Origin: Aurantiochytrium sp. KH105
Taxonomy: Eukaryota; Sar; Bigyra; Thraustochytrida; Thraustochytriidae
DNA: 64,000 nucleotides
Direction: 5' to 3'
Assembly: GCA_003116975.1 (NCBI GenBank)
Contig: BGKB01000116.1
Coordinates: 163,160-227,159 of the forward strand
The position numbers and the translations under genes are program-made. Below are positions 1 to 9,016 of the stretch, one piece after another; the stretch's first letter is position 1, and every line of letters begins with the position of its first letter. The notes under the pieces were generated by a model. It did not search any database and had not been told where the DNA came from. It was given only the letters and a program-made list of their open reading frames with translations.

Positions 1-548
1 CGACGCGAACGGTCTCCGGCCGCGTCGAGTCCGCTGGGGCCGGCGGACGGACTGCCTCGAGTGCCTCGCGCTCATCGAGTCAAGCGTCGGCCCTCCAAGC
101 GAAAGCAGACGCGAAGCGGAGCGACAGGCCCGCACCCGGAGAGCGCGCGGCTGTCGCCTCTCCTCGAGGTGGGTGACCTCCGCTTTGCTACCCGAAAGAC
201 CGTCTTCCACACGCACCCTTCAAAGGAACAAACACAATCAATCACTCACTGTCAATCAACCAACCCACCAACCAACTAATTTTAACGTAAGACTGAATAA
301 AATCTCAACCCACGATGGCCTGCCGCCGCGATGGCAAGCGGCGGCAAGCCCAGTCGAGTGCAGTCGAGTCGAGCGATGCTTGATTCAACACCAAAATGTA
401 CTCGGTGGGTGCCAGCGACCATGCGTCCACCGGCCCCAGCCCCGCCCGATCCATCCCCCTCTGTCCTCCGTGGCGACCGCCGTCCGCGCCTGCGATCTTC
501 CGCACGACCTCCAAGAAACCAGGATGGAATCGGGCAGTGCGGCCGCAC

Positions 549-549
<1 letters not shown>

Positions 550-580
<31 letters not shown>
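550..580 (+). repeat. CTG triplet repeat, about 10 units
   Basis: Uninterrupted CTG triplets, seen directly. No convincing gene covers it, so it is annotated as a microsatellite only. Confidence 0.9.
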
Positions 581-1458
581 GTGCGCGAGACTTTGTGGCT
601 TCATCCCTCGGCAGCTGCACTGCAGCTGCTGCTACAGCAACCATCAGCGCCTGCGTTTTGCTAACTGTAAGTGACATAAACCGCGCCCAAAGTGAAGAGC
701 CCGTCCCGACCGTCCGCGCGAGCTCCCCAGCGCATCTGTGTCCGCCTTCCGCATCGCGACCGGGATACGCGGCTCGAGGCGACGCGAGGCGAGGGAAGCG
801 GCCGCGGAGACCACGTTTCTTCTTCTCTCCGAGCTTCTCTCCGCTCCTCGAGTCGACCGAGTCGACGGCGATGTCTCGTCTTGTCTCGCAAGAGCGACAG
901 CGACATGCAACACGCACCCACCCTCCGCCCCAGCATCGCTCGCTGCAGCCAGCCAGCTGCGACCGCGGCCGCGGCGCCCTCGAAGGATTCGAGTTGCGCC
1001 GAAGGCAGGCAGGGAGGAGGGAGCACGCGAGCGGCGCGTGCAGCGAGCGCTGTGGTCCAGAAAAAGAAGTCTCGCGGCCGGCGGGACTGGGGAAGAAGAG
1101 CCTGTTCGTGGGGTCAGTGCCAGCCCAGCCTCCAGGCCCGCGGCCGCCGAGATAGAATTCCAGCATTCCGCTGCCGAGCGACGGACGCCCGCCGGCCTGG
1201 CCAGAATGGGAGGCGACTGTTTTCCGGGTTTCATGGGTTTATGATGACTGACCTAAGCTAGACTTGGCCCCAAAGGCGATCTCGATGTGATGCATCTCGC
1301 CTGTGGCCACCGGTGCGGCCAATCCTGTGGTAAAAAGGCTCGAATGCAAACGGCCTCGGCGACGGCTTGCTTGCTCTCTTGCTTCGCTTTGCGGCCGAGA
1401 GGTAGGAGGGTCATCTCCGGGTGGGTGGGTGCAAGGGAGCGAGAGGCTGGATGTCTCC

Positions 1459-1497
1459 AGAGGGTGCCTGTAGAGGGTGCCTGTAGAGGGTGCCTGC
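1459..1497 (+). repeat. 13 bp tandem repeat, three copies
   Basis: The unit AGAGGGTGCCTGT occurs three times in direct succession, the last copy losing its final base. No gene is supported here. Confidence 0.85.
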
Positions 1498-1795
1498 TGC
1501 GGCCGCAGCAACCGCCACGTGTAGTCGCTCGTCGCGCGCAGCGCCGCAGGCGCAATTCAATGCACTTTGGAACGCAATCATCCGCAACTTCGCTTCGTTG
1601 CGTGCTCTCCCCAGCGACGCTCGCGACGAGGTTTTCACCCACCAGCCGAGTGACACTAACTTGCTGAGCTGGAGGTTGCGAGCGATCGATCGATCCGGCA
1701 CGACGGTTCCTCTCCTGCCCTGTTCTGTGCTGCTCTACACAGCTTGCTGCGGCTGATTGCTGGTGACGACCATCGTCACGAGCTGCACAGAAGGG

Positions 1796-1796
<1 letters not shown>

Positions 1797-1828
<32 letters not shown>
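1797..1828 (+). repeat. (AG)n microsatellite
   Basis: About 15 AG dinucleotides in a row, in non-coding sequence. Confidence 0.9.
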
Positions 1829-1830
<2 letters not shown>

Positions 1831-2143
1831 TGCCCCCCGCGGCCACTAGTCGGTACAAGGGAAGAGGTCGCGAGTGCGCATGGTCCGAGATTATTTAGGG
1901 CCTCGAGATGTGTCCCTGCAACCCGCTGCCGCGTACATCCCTTCCTCCCTCCCTCTCTCCCTCCCACCTACCTACCAACCGCAGCCGATGTCTGTGCTGA
2001 CAGGGTCTGCCGTCCGTCCGCCTACGAAAGCTCGTCTTGCTTTTCATTTGGTGATCGTGCAAAATCGAAGAACCTAACCCTTTGTAGACGCGATGAGTTA
2101 GGACAATCGATGGCGAAATATCCGCCAGCGCGGCCGTGGTCAT

Positions 2144-3217
2144 CTAGGGAAGCGGCTTTTGCGCCAAAAACCCGGAGTTGGCCTTCCATTGCGCCTCGTT
2201 GCGGCGACCCAAGTAGGCCTCCTTCTTCCAGATCGGGACGCGGGCCTTGAGGGTGTCGATGGCGAAGTGGCAGGCCTCGAGCGCCGCCGCGCGGTGCGCC
2301 GACGACACCGCAATCACGACGCTCGTGTCCTGTACGGGACTGTCGCCAATCTTGTGCTCGATGGCCATGTGCAGCACGTCAGGCCAACGTTCGCGCGTCT
2401 GCGCGCAAACCTTGTGCAGCTCCTTTGTCGCCATGCTTTCGTACGCCGAGTACTCGAGGTGCGTTACAATCTTGTCCTGGAAAGAATTACGAGTCGTCCC
2501 GGAAAAAGTCACAATGGCCCCAGCAAAAGGACTCGCGACCTTTGCGACGAGACCAGCAACGTCCAGAGAGGTTTCCACCAGCGCGCAATGCGTCTTGGGC
2601 TCTTCTGCTTTCAGCCGCTTCGAGGCCGAATAAAGCTTCTTCTGGGATTCCTTGGCGTCCTCCTCCTCGTCGGAGTCGCTTCCATCGTCCTCCAAGAAGA
2701 CGAAGCCATTCTCCTGCAGCCTGCGCTCTCTGCTGCTCGCAGGCGCCTCGTCTTCGTCCTCTTCTCCCTCCTCCTCCTCTTCCGCGGAATCCCCCTCGTC
2801 TTCATTCGCGCTCTTCTCGAAGCCTTGGTCGATATCTTTTGCATTGGTGACCTTCTTGTCCTCTGCGAGCTCATCGCCCTCGTCGGAGCGCTTGGCCCTT
2901 TTCTCGGCCATGGATGCCGCACCGTCCTCATCCTGGTCTAAGTCGGTTTTGGCTGCCCCATTCTCGGCTCCAGACTGCTTCTTACGCTTCTTGCTCTTGC
3001 GCTGCGACTTGCTCGAGGCCTGCGAAGCTGTCTCGCTCGCGCCAAGATCCTCTTCGCTCTTGTGCGCGGCGCGCAAGGTGTCCACCAGTCTGCAGACTTG
3101 GTACCCCGCCGCGAAGCCCGCCAGGAGCGCCACGCCCAGCGCCGGCACCAGCGAGGTCGCCGGCCACGCCGTCTTGTTGAGCGTCTGCGCTCCTCCTCCT
3201 CCACCCGCCTCCGCCAT
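2144..3217 (-). CDS. MOCS2B-like: MoaE-type molybdopterin synthase catalytic subunit with N-terminal membrane segment and acidic linker
   Basis: A 357-residue protein from the ATG at 3217; the frame is open further upstream but that part is low-complexity. Residues about 215-357 match MoaE/MOCS2B, including the family hallmark PIWKKE near the C-terminus with its conserved lysines. MoaE, with the small subunit MoaD, adds dithiolene sulfur to precursor Z to make molybdopterin. Unusual for the family (normally about 150-190 residues and soluble): an N-terminal hydrophobic stretch (about residues 19-40), a basic patch (SKRKKR-like) and about 120 very acidic, lysine-rich residues before the enzyme domain. 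The start is divergent to ATP synthase delta, 560 bp away. MoaE identity is firm; the N-terminal extension could be altered by an unseen intron. Confidence 0.88.
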   Translation of the reverse strand: MAEAGGGGGAQTLNKTAWPATSLVPALGVALLAGFAAGYQVCRLVDTLRAAHKSEEDLGASETASQASSKSQRKSKKRKKQSGAENGAAKTDLDQDEDGAASMAEKRAKRSDEGDELAEDKKVTNAKDIDQGFEKSANEDEGDSAEEEEEGEEDEDEAPASSRERRLQENGFVFLEDDGSDSDEEEDAKESQKKLYSASKRLKAEEPKTHCALVETSLDVAGLVAKVASPFAGAIVTFSGTTRNSFQDKIVTHLEYSAYESMATKELHKVCAQTRERWPDVLHMAIEHKIGDSPVQDTSVVIAVSSAHRAAALEACHFAIDTLKARVPIWKKEAYLGRRNEAQWKANSGFLAQKPLP

Positions 3218-3777
3218 GGCGCCTCCGCGCACGCCCGCTCGGGAGCCTCTGCGCGCGCTCTCCCTTCCTCTCGCGCTCTTGCTCGCTCGCCGCTCCTCCT
3301 CGGCCTCGCCTCTTCGCGCAATGCTTTCGCTTCTCGTCCTCGTCCTCGTCCTCGTCCTCCTTGCCCTTGTCCTTGTCCTCGTCCTCTCGTGGGATCCTCT
3401 GCGCCAAGGCGCCACGTACAGTATAGCGTTCCCGCCCGTCCCCGGCATTCGCACACCCCTCGCACACCCGTGTCCGCGCAGAGACGGGAACGCGCCCAGC
3501 CACTGCGCCTGGCCGCTGCTGGGTGGGTATCTCCCGATGCGCCTTAATTCCCGAGTCCGGGGCGGCTGCGAGAAGAGGCGGGTTAAGGCGGGCGGAGGGG
3601 CGGTGCGTGGCTGCACGGATAGGGCAAGGCAAGGAAGGGAGGGAAGGAGAGGAGGAGCGCGAGGAAGAGCGGCGCGCAGAGCGAGAAGAAGAGCAGCAGC
3701 GGCAGCAGCAGCAGCGAGCGCAGCGGCAGGAGGCAGCAGGCAGGCAGCAGCGGCAGCAGCTCTTTAGCAGCGGAAGG
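3218..3777. promoter_or_regulatory. Divergent promoter between MoaE and ATP synthase delta
   Basis: 560 bp separate two head-to-head start codons. The half next to the ATP synthase gene is purine-rich (AGG/CAG-rich), like a 5' untranslated region. No TATA box is obvious. That it is a shared promoter is inferred from gene orientation. Confidence 0.5.
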
Positions 3778-4314
3778 ATGATGCAGCGCGTGGTTAGCGG
3801 CGTCGCGGCGCGGCGCGTGGGCGCCAAGCTGGGCGCGCGGGCGCTCCACGCCTCGCCCACCGTGCGCATGATGGCCGAGCCCGAGGCCGCCGGCAGCACC
3901 AGCGTGAACCTGACGCTGGCGTCCGCGACCAAGCCGGTCAAGTCCAAGGAGCCCGTCTTCCTGGTCAACGTGCCGGGCATGACTGGTGAGTTTGGTGTCG
4001 CCGCCGAGCATGCCCCCGTGCTCTCGGAGCTCAAGCCTGGCGTCGTTCAGGTCACCAAGGCCGAGGGCGACGCCCCGGAGTCCTTCTTCGTCTCTGGCGG
4101 CCTCGCCTCCGTCCACGAGGACTCCTCCATGGACGTCTCCGCCGCCGAGATCTTCTCCCTTGACGAACTCGACGGATCCGTCGCACAGAAGCTCTACACC
4201 GAGGCCAAGAGGAAGCTCGACGGCGCCGCCGAGGGCTCGCAGGAGCAGGCTGTCGCCCAGATTGAGGTCGACGTCTACGAGGGCGTCTGCGTCGCGCTCG
4301 GCATCTCGGTCTAA
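3778..4314 (+). CDS. ATP5F1D: Mitochondrial F1 ATP synthase delta subunit (bacterial epsilon homologue)
   Basis: A 178-residue protein of the usual family length. Two ATGs lie back to back (3778, 3781). Residues 1-30 are rich in Arg/Ala/Val with no acids (MMQRVVSGVAARR...), a typical mitochondrial presequence. The rest fits the delta/epsilon beta-sandwich: a VNVPGMTGEFGV segment, then AEHAPVLSELKPGVV, FFVSGGLASV and a short C-terminal helical part. The subunit sits in the central stalk of F1 with gamma and epsilon and couples rotation to catalysis. A purine- and CAG-rich leader precedes the ATG. The frame is open about 85 codons upstream, but that translation is low-complexity and is not included. 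Confidence 0.93.
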   Translation: MMQRVVSGVAARRVGAKLGARALHASPTVRMMAEPEAAGSTSVNLTLASATKPVKSKEPVFLVNVPGMTGEFGVAAEHAPVLSELKPGVVQVTKAEGDAPESFFVSGGLASVHEDSSMDVSAAEIFSLDELDGSVAQKLYTEAKRKLDGAAEGSQEQAVAQIEVDVYEGVCVALGISV

Positions 4315-5076
4315 GCTTTGTCCTTCTAAGCTAGCCGTCCAACTGATCTCTCCCTCTTTTTTTCTTTTTTCCAAATCACCCTTTTCGCGTGTGCTCTCTA
4401 CCTTTCGACTCAGCGATCGACTTTGGGTCTTTCTCTCTTCCCTTCTCTTTCATTCCTCTCGTCTATCCCGCTTGCTTGCTTGCTCGCTCGCTTGCTTGTA
4501 ACACCTGTGAGCAAGTGAGAAAGTGAGACCTGCAGGCAGGCAAAGAGGAAGGGAAGAAGAGAGGGTTGAGTGAAGGCATCGACGTCGGCGATCCAAGATA
4601 CAAAGAGGACATCTCGTTAGGCCCGCTGTGCTCTTGTCTCGCGCGTCCTCGCGGTGAGTGCATGACCAACAGGATGGAGCGGGGCTGGCGGCTCAGAGAC
4701 GACGAGATCGACTTTCTTTTCCAATTTCTTCCATCGTCGATCGATGATGCCTGATCCTGCTCACGCGTGAGGCTCGCGAGGCAACTCAATCAACAATCGT
4801 GCACGCCTGACGGAACTATCCCTTTTTTTAGCTAAAATGACGCCACTATCTCTTACCATCTCCTCGGATCGGTCGATTGATCAATTGATTGATCAAATTT
4901 ATCATCATTCAATCAATGAATGAATCAATGTGTTTCGAGCGAAAGCGCAACTCTTCTTCGTCGCAGTGTCATCGCACTCATCTTGGCGCGCCGCTCAATC
5001 GCGAGAGATCTACATATCCCCAAGATGCTCTTTCTCTTTCTCCTGTCAATCTTTCCGTTCGTGTTGTTCATGTTAT
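4315..5076. other. Convergent intergenic spacer
   Basis: 762 bp between the 3' ends of ATP synthase delta and the MINDY gene. It is richer in A+T than the coding parts, with T/C-rich tracts after the delta stop and a run of overlapping ATTGATCAAT/ATCAATGAAT palindromic words around 4870-4930. No gene seen. Confidence 0.6.
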
Positions 5077-6237
5077 CTACATTACTACGCAGCCGCTTCC
5101 CTTTGAGGGCCCGGTGTTCGGGTTACCGGGACGCCCATTTCTGGCCTGCGCCCGTTGCTGCGCGCGTGGCGAACCTTGGTTTTGTCTCGAAGCCGCGCGC
5201 TCTTGTGCCGCAAGCTGTCGCGCGAGTTCTTCGTCGGCATCGATCCGACTGCCTCCCTGGTCTTCGAGCGTCTGACCCAAGTCGTTCGGATGTACATACT
5301 CGCTCGGTTGTCCAAACGAGGGCGACACCAATTCGGTATCACCGTCCACTGCATTCAAAAGCTCCCATCCAATCATCCCATTGTCGCGATACCCTTGGTC
5401 CGTCACGAGCGCATATAAATGACCTTCAATCTTGAACAACGTTGAAAAGTGGTTGTTGCGGAAAAAGACACACACTTCGCGCTCCTTGACCGTCTCGTGC
5501 AACTGCGTCAACGCCGTGAAGGTAAACTGCGAGGCAGTCTCCGAAAGGAAGCGCTCAATGATTTCTGCCTCTTGCAATGTCTGTACGAGCTCCTCGGATG
5601 ACGTCTGGCCATCCGATCCGGCCTCGCGCGCCGCAATAATGCGATCCATCGCCTGATTGTACGAAAGATTTGCAATGGCATCGTAAACTTCCGTGTCCTG
5701 CTGGTCCACCACCCAGCCGTGAAAGAGGTTCACACCCAAGAGGTCGAAGATCGCGACATGATTGTCGAATTCAAAGAGGGAAACGCCTCCGAATCGCACG
5801 TTCACGTCTAGACCGTACTGCAAAGTTGGCAAAATATCCATCATCTCTTGCATCGTATGCTGCATGTTCTCGTCTGCTCCAGAACCATTCTTCTCTACCA
5901 GCAAATTGGCGACCATTGCAATCAGGTTCTCGCTGCCAATCGAGCGTCGATCTTTGTGCATTTTAAGCGTCCCGCGCAACAGGAGCACGTTCACAAGCGC
6001 GATGAGCGGGCACGGCCCGTTCTCATTTTGCAGAACTACGCTCACCTCGCGGTTCAGAAACGCCATGCGCTTCACCTCGTGCACGAATCCATGGTCACCT
6101 GTCTTGTCTTCCACCTTGCCAGCCTCGCCCTCGCCCTCGCCCCCGCTTCCGCCAGGGGCGCCTGTCGTCGTCGTTGTCGTCGTCGTCGTCGATGTCGCCG
6201 CCGCTGTCGTCGCAGTCGCCGCGTCCATCTCCGCCAT
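5077..6237 (-). CDS. MINDY: MINDY-1/2 (FAM63) family K48-ubiquitin deubiquitinase with C-terminal CaaX box
   Basis: A 386-residue protein from the ATG at 6237. Residues about 50-330 form the MINDY catalytic core: QNENGPCPLIAL carries the oxyanion Gln (about 70) and nucleophile Cys (about 76), and FFRNNHFSTLF the catalytic His (about 263). These cysteine proteases trim long K48-linked ubiquitin chains. A DADEELARQLAAQE segment (about 333-347) resembles a MIU ubiquitin-binding motif, as in human MINDY-1/2. The last four residues are CVVM, a canonical farnesylation-type CaaX box, which suggests membrane attachment. The N-terminus has poly-Thr and Gly/Glu runs. The frame is open upstream of the ATG but repetitive and not included. 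Divergent to the gene at 6693. Confidence 0.93.
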   Translation of the reverse strand: MAEMDAATATTAAATSTTTTTTTTTGAPGGSGGEGEGEAGKVEDKTGDHGFVHEVKRMAFLNREVSVVLQNENGPCPLIALVNVLLLRGTLKMHKDRRSIGSENLIAMVANLLVEKNGSGADENMQHTMQEMMDILPTLQYGLDVNVRFGGVSLFEFDNHVAIFDLLGVNLFHGWVVDQQDTEVYDAIANLSYNQAMDRIIAAREAGSDGQTSSEELVQTLQEAEIIERFLSETASQFTFTALTQLHETVKEREVCVFFRNNHFSTLFKIEGHLYALVTDQGYRDNGMIGWELLNAVDGDTELVSPSFGQPSEYVHPNDLGQTLEDQGGSRIDADEELARQLAAQERAASRQNQGSPRAQQRAQARNGRPGNPNTGPSKGSGCVVM

Positions 6238-6652
6238 CTTACTTGGTTCTACCCTTCCTTGCACGGACGCCGCCGCTGGCGACGGGGAGTCCCGCGCCAG
6301 AAGGAGAAGGAGAAAGAGAAGGAGAAGGAGACGCACAGGGAGTCGCGCGGGGGTCCTGGCGTGCGTGTCACGGCGCAACGAGCGGCGAGGTCGCTCGCTC
6401 CAAGTCGGAGAGAGAGAGAAACAGGCTTTGCAAAGAGCAAAGAGCCTGCTCAACGAAAGCGAGCGCCTTTGTGCGACGCCCTTGTGCAAGGCGGGGAGGG
6501 CGAGGCAGGGCAAGGTAGAGAAAGAGCTCTTCGTGCTGGCAGAAGGTGCATGTGTACACGCGGAGACAAGACGAGCAGCGTGCCTCAGGCCGCGACGGGA
6601 CGGCGACAAGGCAACAAGCGCAGCCAGCCGTGCGGTGTTCTGCGCCGAGAGC

Positions 6653-6683
<31 letters not shown>

Positions 6684-6692
6684 AGAACAAGA
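6238..6692. promoter_or_regulatory. Divergent promoter between MINDY and the 437-residue orphan
   Basis: 455 bp between head-to-head starts. It holds a GAAGGA-type purine run (about 6300-6330) and a CAG run (6654-6679) just before the plus-strand ATG. Promoter function is inferred from orientation. Confidence 0.45.
6654..6679 (+). repeat. CAG triplet run in a 5' leader
   Basis: Eight to nine CAG units end about 14 bp before the ATG at 6693, so they probably lie in the 5' untranslated region. Confidence 0.85.
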
Positions 6693-8006
6693 ATGGAGGT
6701 GCTTGTCGTCGCCGGCGAGCAGCCGACAGGACTGCACTACGCCTTGACGCTGTGCCGCGCCAAGGAGCGCAGGCAAGTGCCGGAGAGCAAGGATGGCCGG
6801 CAAATCATCGTCAAGGTTCATGTCGTTGTAGACGGTCATGTCTCTGAACGAGCACGCGCAGTAGAGCGCGCTGGTGAAGACTTTGTCGTGGACGGCGACA
6901 AGGTGGATACGAAAGGTACGCTTTGCGTGCACCACGCTCAAGACTTTGACAAGGCAGACCTTGCCTGGGTTAAGCGTTGCAAGCCCTTCTTTCTCATGCC
7001 GAGGCCCTGGGAGGTCGCTCGCTGGACAGCGTGGGCGCGAGAACATGCGCAGCCCGGCACGGTCGTTGCCTGCATGCACCCGTGCCTGGACCATATTGGC
7101 AAAATCCTTGAGGTCTTTGACGAGAAGAGTCAAATTCCCATCCTCTTTGGAGCGCCCTTTTACGCAGCCTCTTTTCGCAATGGAGACAATGCCATTTGCG
7201 CATCAAGTCTTGGCTCAATTCTGCTTGCTCGCATTCCACGTGGAAAACAACATCTTTCCATGCAGACGCAGGCCATCGAAGCACCGGGCACACACAATCT
7301 CTGGTACTGCGACGATACGTACCGCAACAACTGGCTCTTCGGAACCTTTATGTGGCGTCTTTTCGACGCCTACGCAGCACTCTTGTTCGACCCTGCTCGG
7401 CCTCGCTCATTTCACGAGCAACTCGCCGCAGATGGTGGTCTTCACCGCCGGGCCTTGCTCGCCCTCTTTGATGAGGCCCTTGTTCTCATTCCAAAGAAGG
7501 ATCGCTCGCTCATTGAATTTGTTGGCTCGCCCCTCGCACTGAGCCTGTCTTCAACCCGCTTGCTTCTTCGCATGCCCGACCCAATCTTTAGCATGCTGCA
7601 GGGGCTGTGGCCCATGCTCACACTCACTGGCTTTGTCAGCTCTTGCAATGGTGTCCATCATGGCGATGCTGATGCGCTTCGGGCTGCCCCCTTTTTCAAC
7701 GGTTTTGTTGTCGAGCAGACCAAGAAACTCATCGCAGACGGCCTCGCGGGTGCGACCGAGCCAAGCTTTAACGCTTTTCTTGTGGAGCAGTCTTCCAAGG
7801 CACACAAGGCTACAGAGACCGCTGGCAAAATTCCTTTGCTTGCGCCCGCAGATATTGAGCCGCATCTGCAAAAGACGCCGCTGTTCTCGCTTCCCGTGGC
7901 GCTTTGCATCGTCCTCGCTGTGCTCGCGTGCATTTTTATCGTGCTCCCCGGCTGCTGCGCCGTTGCTCTCAATATCATTCTCCCCAACGAAGCCAAATTT
8001 CTCTAA
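6693..8006 (+). CDS. Unrecognised 437-residue protein with a C-terminal membrane segment
   Basis: I do not recognise this family. The ATG at 6693 opens a protein starting MEVLVVAGEQPTG, hydrophobic then glycine-containing like the first strand of a Rossmann fold, but no clear nucleotide-binding motif follows. The middle is globular and rich in Trp, Phe and Cys, with no low-complexity tracts. Near the C-terminus there is one long hydrophobic stretch (about residues 402-430, FSLPVALCIVLAVLACIFIV...) and a short tail, NEAKFL, as in a tail-anchored protein. FNGFVVEQ and FNAFLVEQ, about 30 residues apart, look like a short internal repeat. Codon use (GC-rich third positions) matches its neighbours, so it is very likely a real gene. 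Confidence 0.75.
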   Translation: MEVLVVAGEQPTGLHYALTLCRAKERRQVPESKDGRQIIVKVHVVVDGHVSERARAVERAGEDFVVDGDKVDTKGTLCVHHAQDFDKADLAWVKRCKPFFLMPRPWEVARWTAWAREHAQPGTVVACMHPCLDHIGKILEVFDEKSQIPILFGAPFYAASFRNGDNAICASSLGSILLARIPRGKQHLSMQTQAIEAPGTHNLWYCDDTYRNNWLFGTFMWRLFDAYAALLFDPARPRSFHEQLAADGGLHRRALLALFDEALVLIPKKDRSLIEFVGSPLALSLSSTRLLLRMPDPIFSMLQGLWPMLTLTGFVSSCNGVHHGDADALRAAPFFNGFVVEQTKKLIADGLAGATEPSFNAFLVEQSSKAHKATETAGKIPLLAPADIEPHLQKTPLFSLPVALCIVLAVLACIFIVLPGCCAVALNIILPNEAKFL

Positions 8007-9016
8007 TGGTTTCCTAGTGCACTAGACCTCTATCACCACTGCCACTGAGACTGGATAATGACAACAAAATTGATGCTGATAATGATGATTGAGAAGGAGT
8101 CGGGGGATGAATGGGACGTTGCATATGTGTCCCATCGTCCAAAAAAAAAAATCGGGGCGAATTGACCGCCTTTGGGGGGGAATGGGAAAAAGGAGGAGGT
8201 TTGCAGGCGTGCGTGAATGGCCTTGGACAAAGAAGAGCATGACAACACAAAGCCAGCGCAAGCATGCCCATCCAAGGCGGCCCATTGTCCTGTCTGATTT
8301 GCGGACAGACGAGGTCACGCGCTTTCGTCTCCAGGCCTCGGATGGATGTACGTATGAATGACCTGCGATTGCGGGTCACGATACAAATCTAGCGGCTCAT
8401 GAGTTCCATCGACCGCCCGCGCATCTGTCTGCTGCAGCCTGCTAGCCTGCATGCGTCTCGTTGTCAGTCAGCGAAAGCGCCTTTGTGTCTTGTCCCTCAT
8501 TTCGTCTTTCTTCGCGCAAGTAAGAAACCATAGAAAACGAACACTCTCCCAGCAGGACCGGCATTGGCTCGGAAACCACGCTGTCTTCTCACTCGCCGCC
8601 ATGGGTTGACGGAGAACGAGATGCTGGAAGCAGGAGTCGGCCGTCCTTGCGTCCGTAAAGGCGGATGGTAGAGGAGAAGGCGGCCAATGTCTCATGCTCG
8701 GGACCATCTGAAGGACAAGCAGCCATTGGCTTGGGTACAGCGGTGTGGTCCCACCCTGCCGAGCGTACAAGCGAGCGCCTTGTATGTGAATGTATTTATG
8801 GCATTCGTCTCCTCCGCGTAGCGAGCTGACCGCCACTGCCAAGGCAGACAGTGCTTACGCGAGAGCGACGTCAAGCAAAAAGCCAAGCCACGGAGTGGCA
8901 GGCAACCTTGCACGGTCGGGTAGCGGACCGCAATCCTCAGCAAATCAACGTCCGCAGGAGTAGCAGCAGCAACAGCGGTAACTTCAGAGCGCTTACGCAG
9001 CGGAATTTCGAGCACG
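8007..9016. other. Intergenic region upstream of the BAR gene
   Basis: 1 kb with no convincing frame; it is the 3' flank of the orphan gene and the promoter/leader of the BAR-domain gene. It has a run of ten A's and a run of eight G's near 8140-8180. A GTAAGAA word near 8520 and later CAG sites could mark a 5'-UTR intron, not testable here. Confidence 0.5.

Larger units (their letters stand above)
1..2143. other. Left-end region without a supportable gene
   Basis: No reading frame here looks like a protein: the long frames on both strands are arginine/serine/proline-rich low-complexity translations of GC-rich DNA. It holds a CTG triplet run (550-580), three tandem copies of a 13 bp unit (1459-1497) and an AG dinucleotide run (1797-1828). 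It may include the promoter of a gene outside the window and the 3' flank of the MoaE gene that ends at 2144. Confidence 0.6.

Noticed and set aside
282-1166. Minus-strand frame of 294 codons at the left end
   Set aside because: Arg/Ser/Gly-rich with repeats, overlapping equally long plus-strand frames; no conserved feature.
2652-3767. Plus-strand frame of 371 codons
   Set aside because: Antisense to the MoaE gene; its Ser-rich translation mirrors the acidic codons on the other strand.
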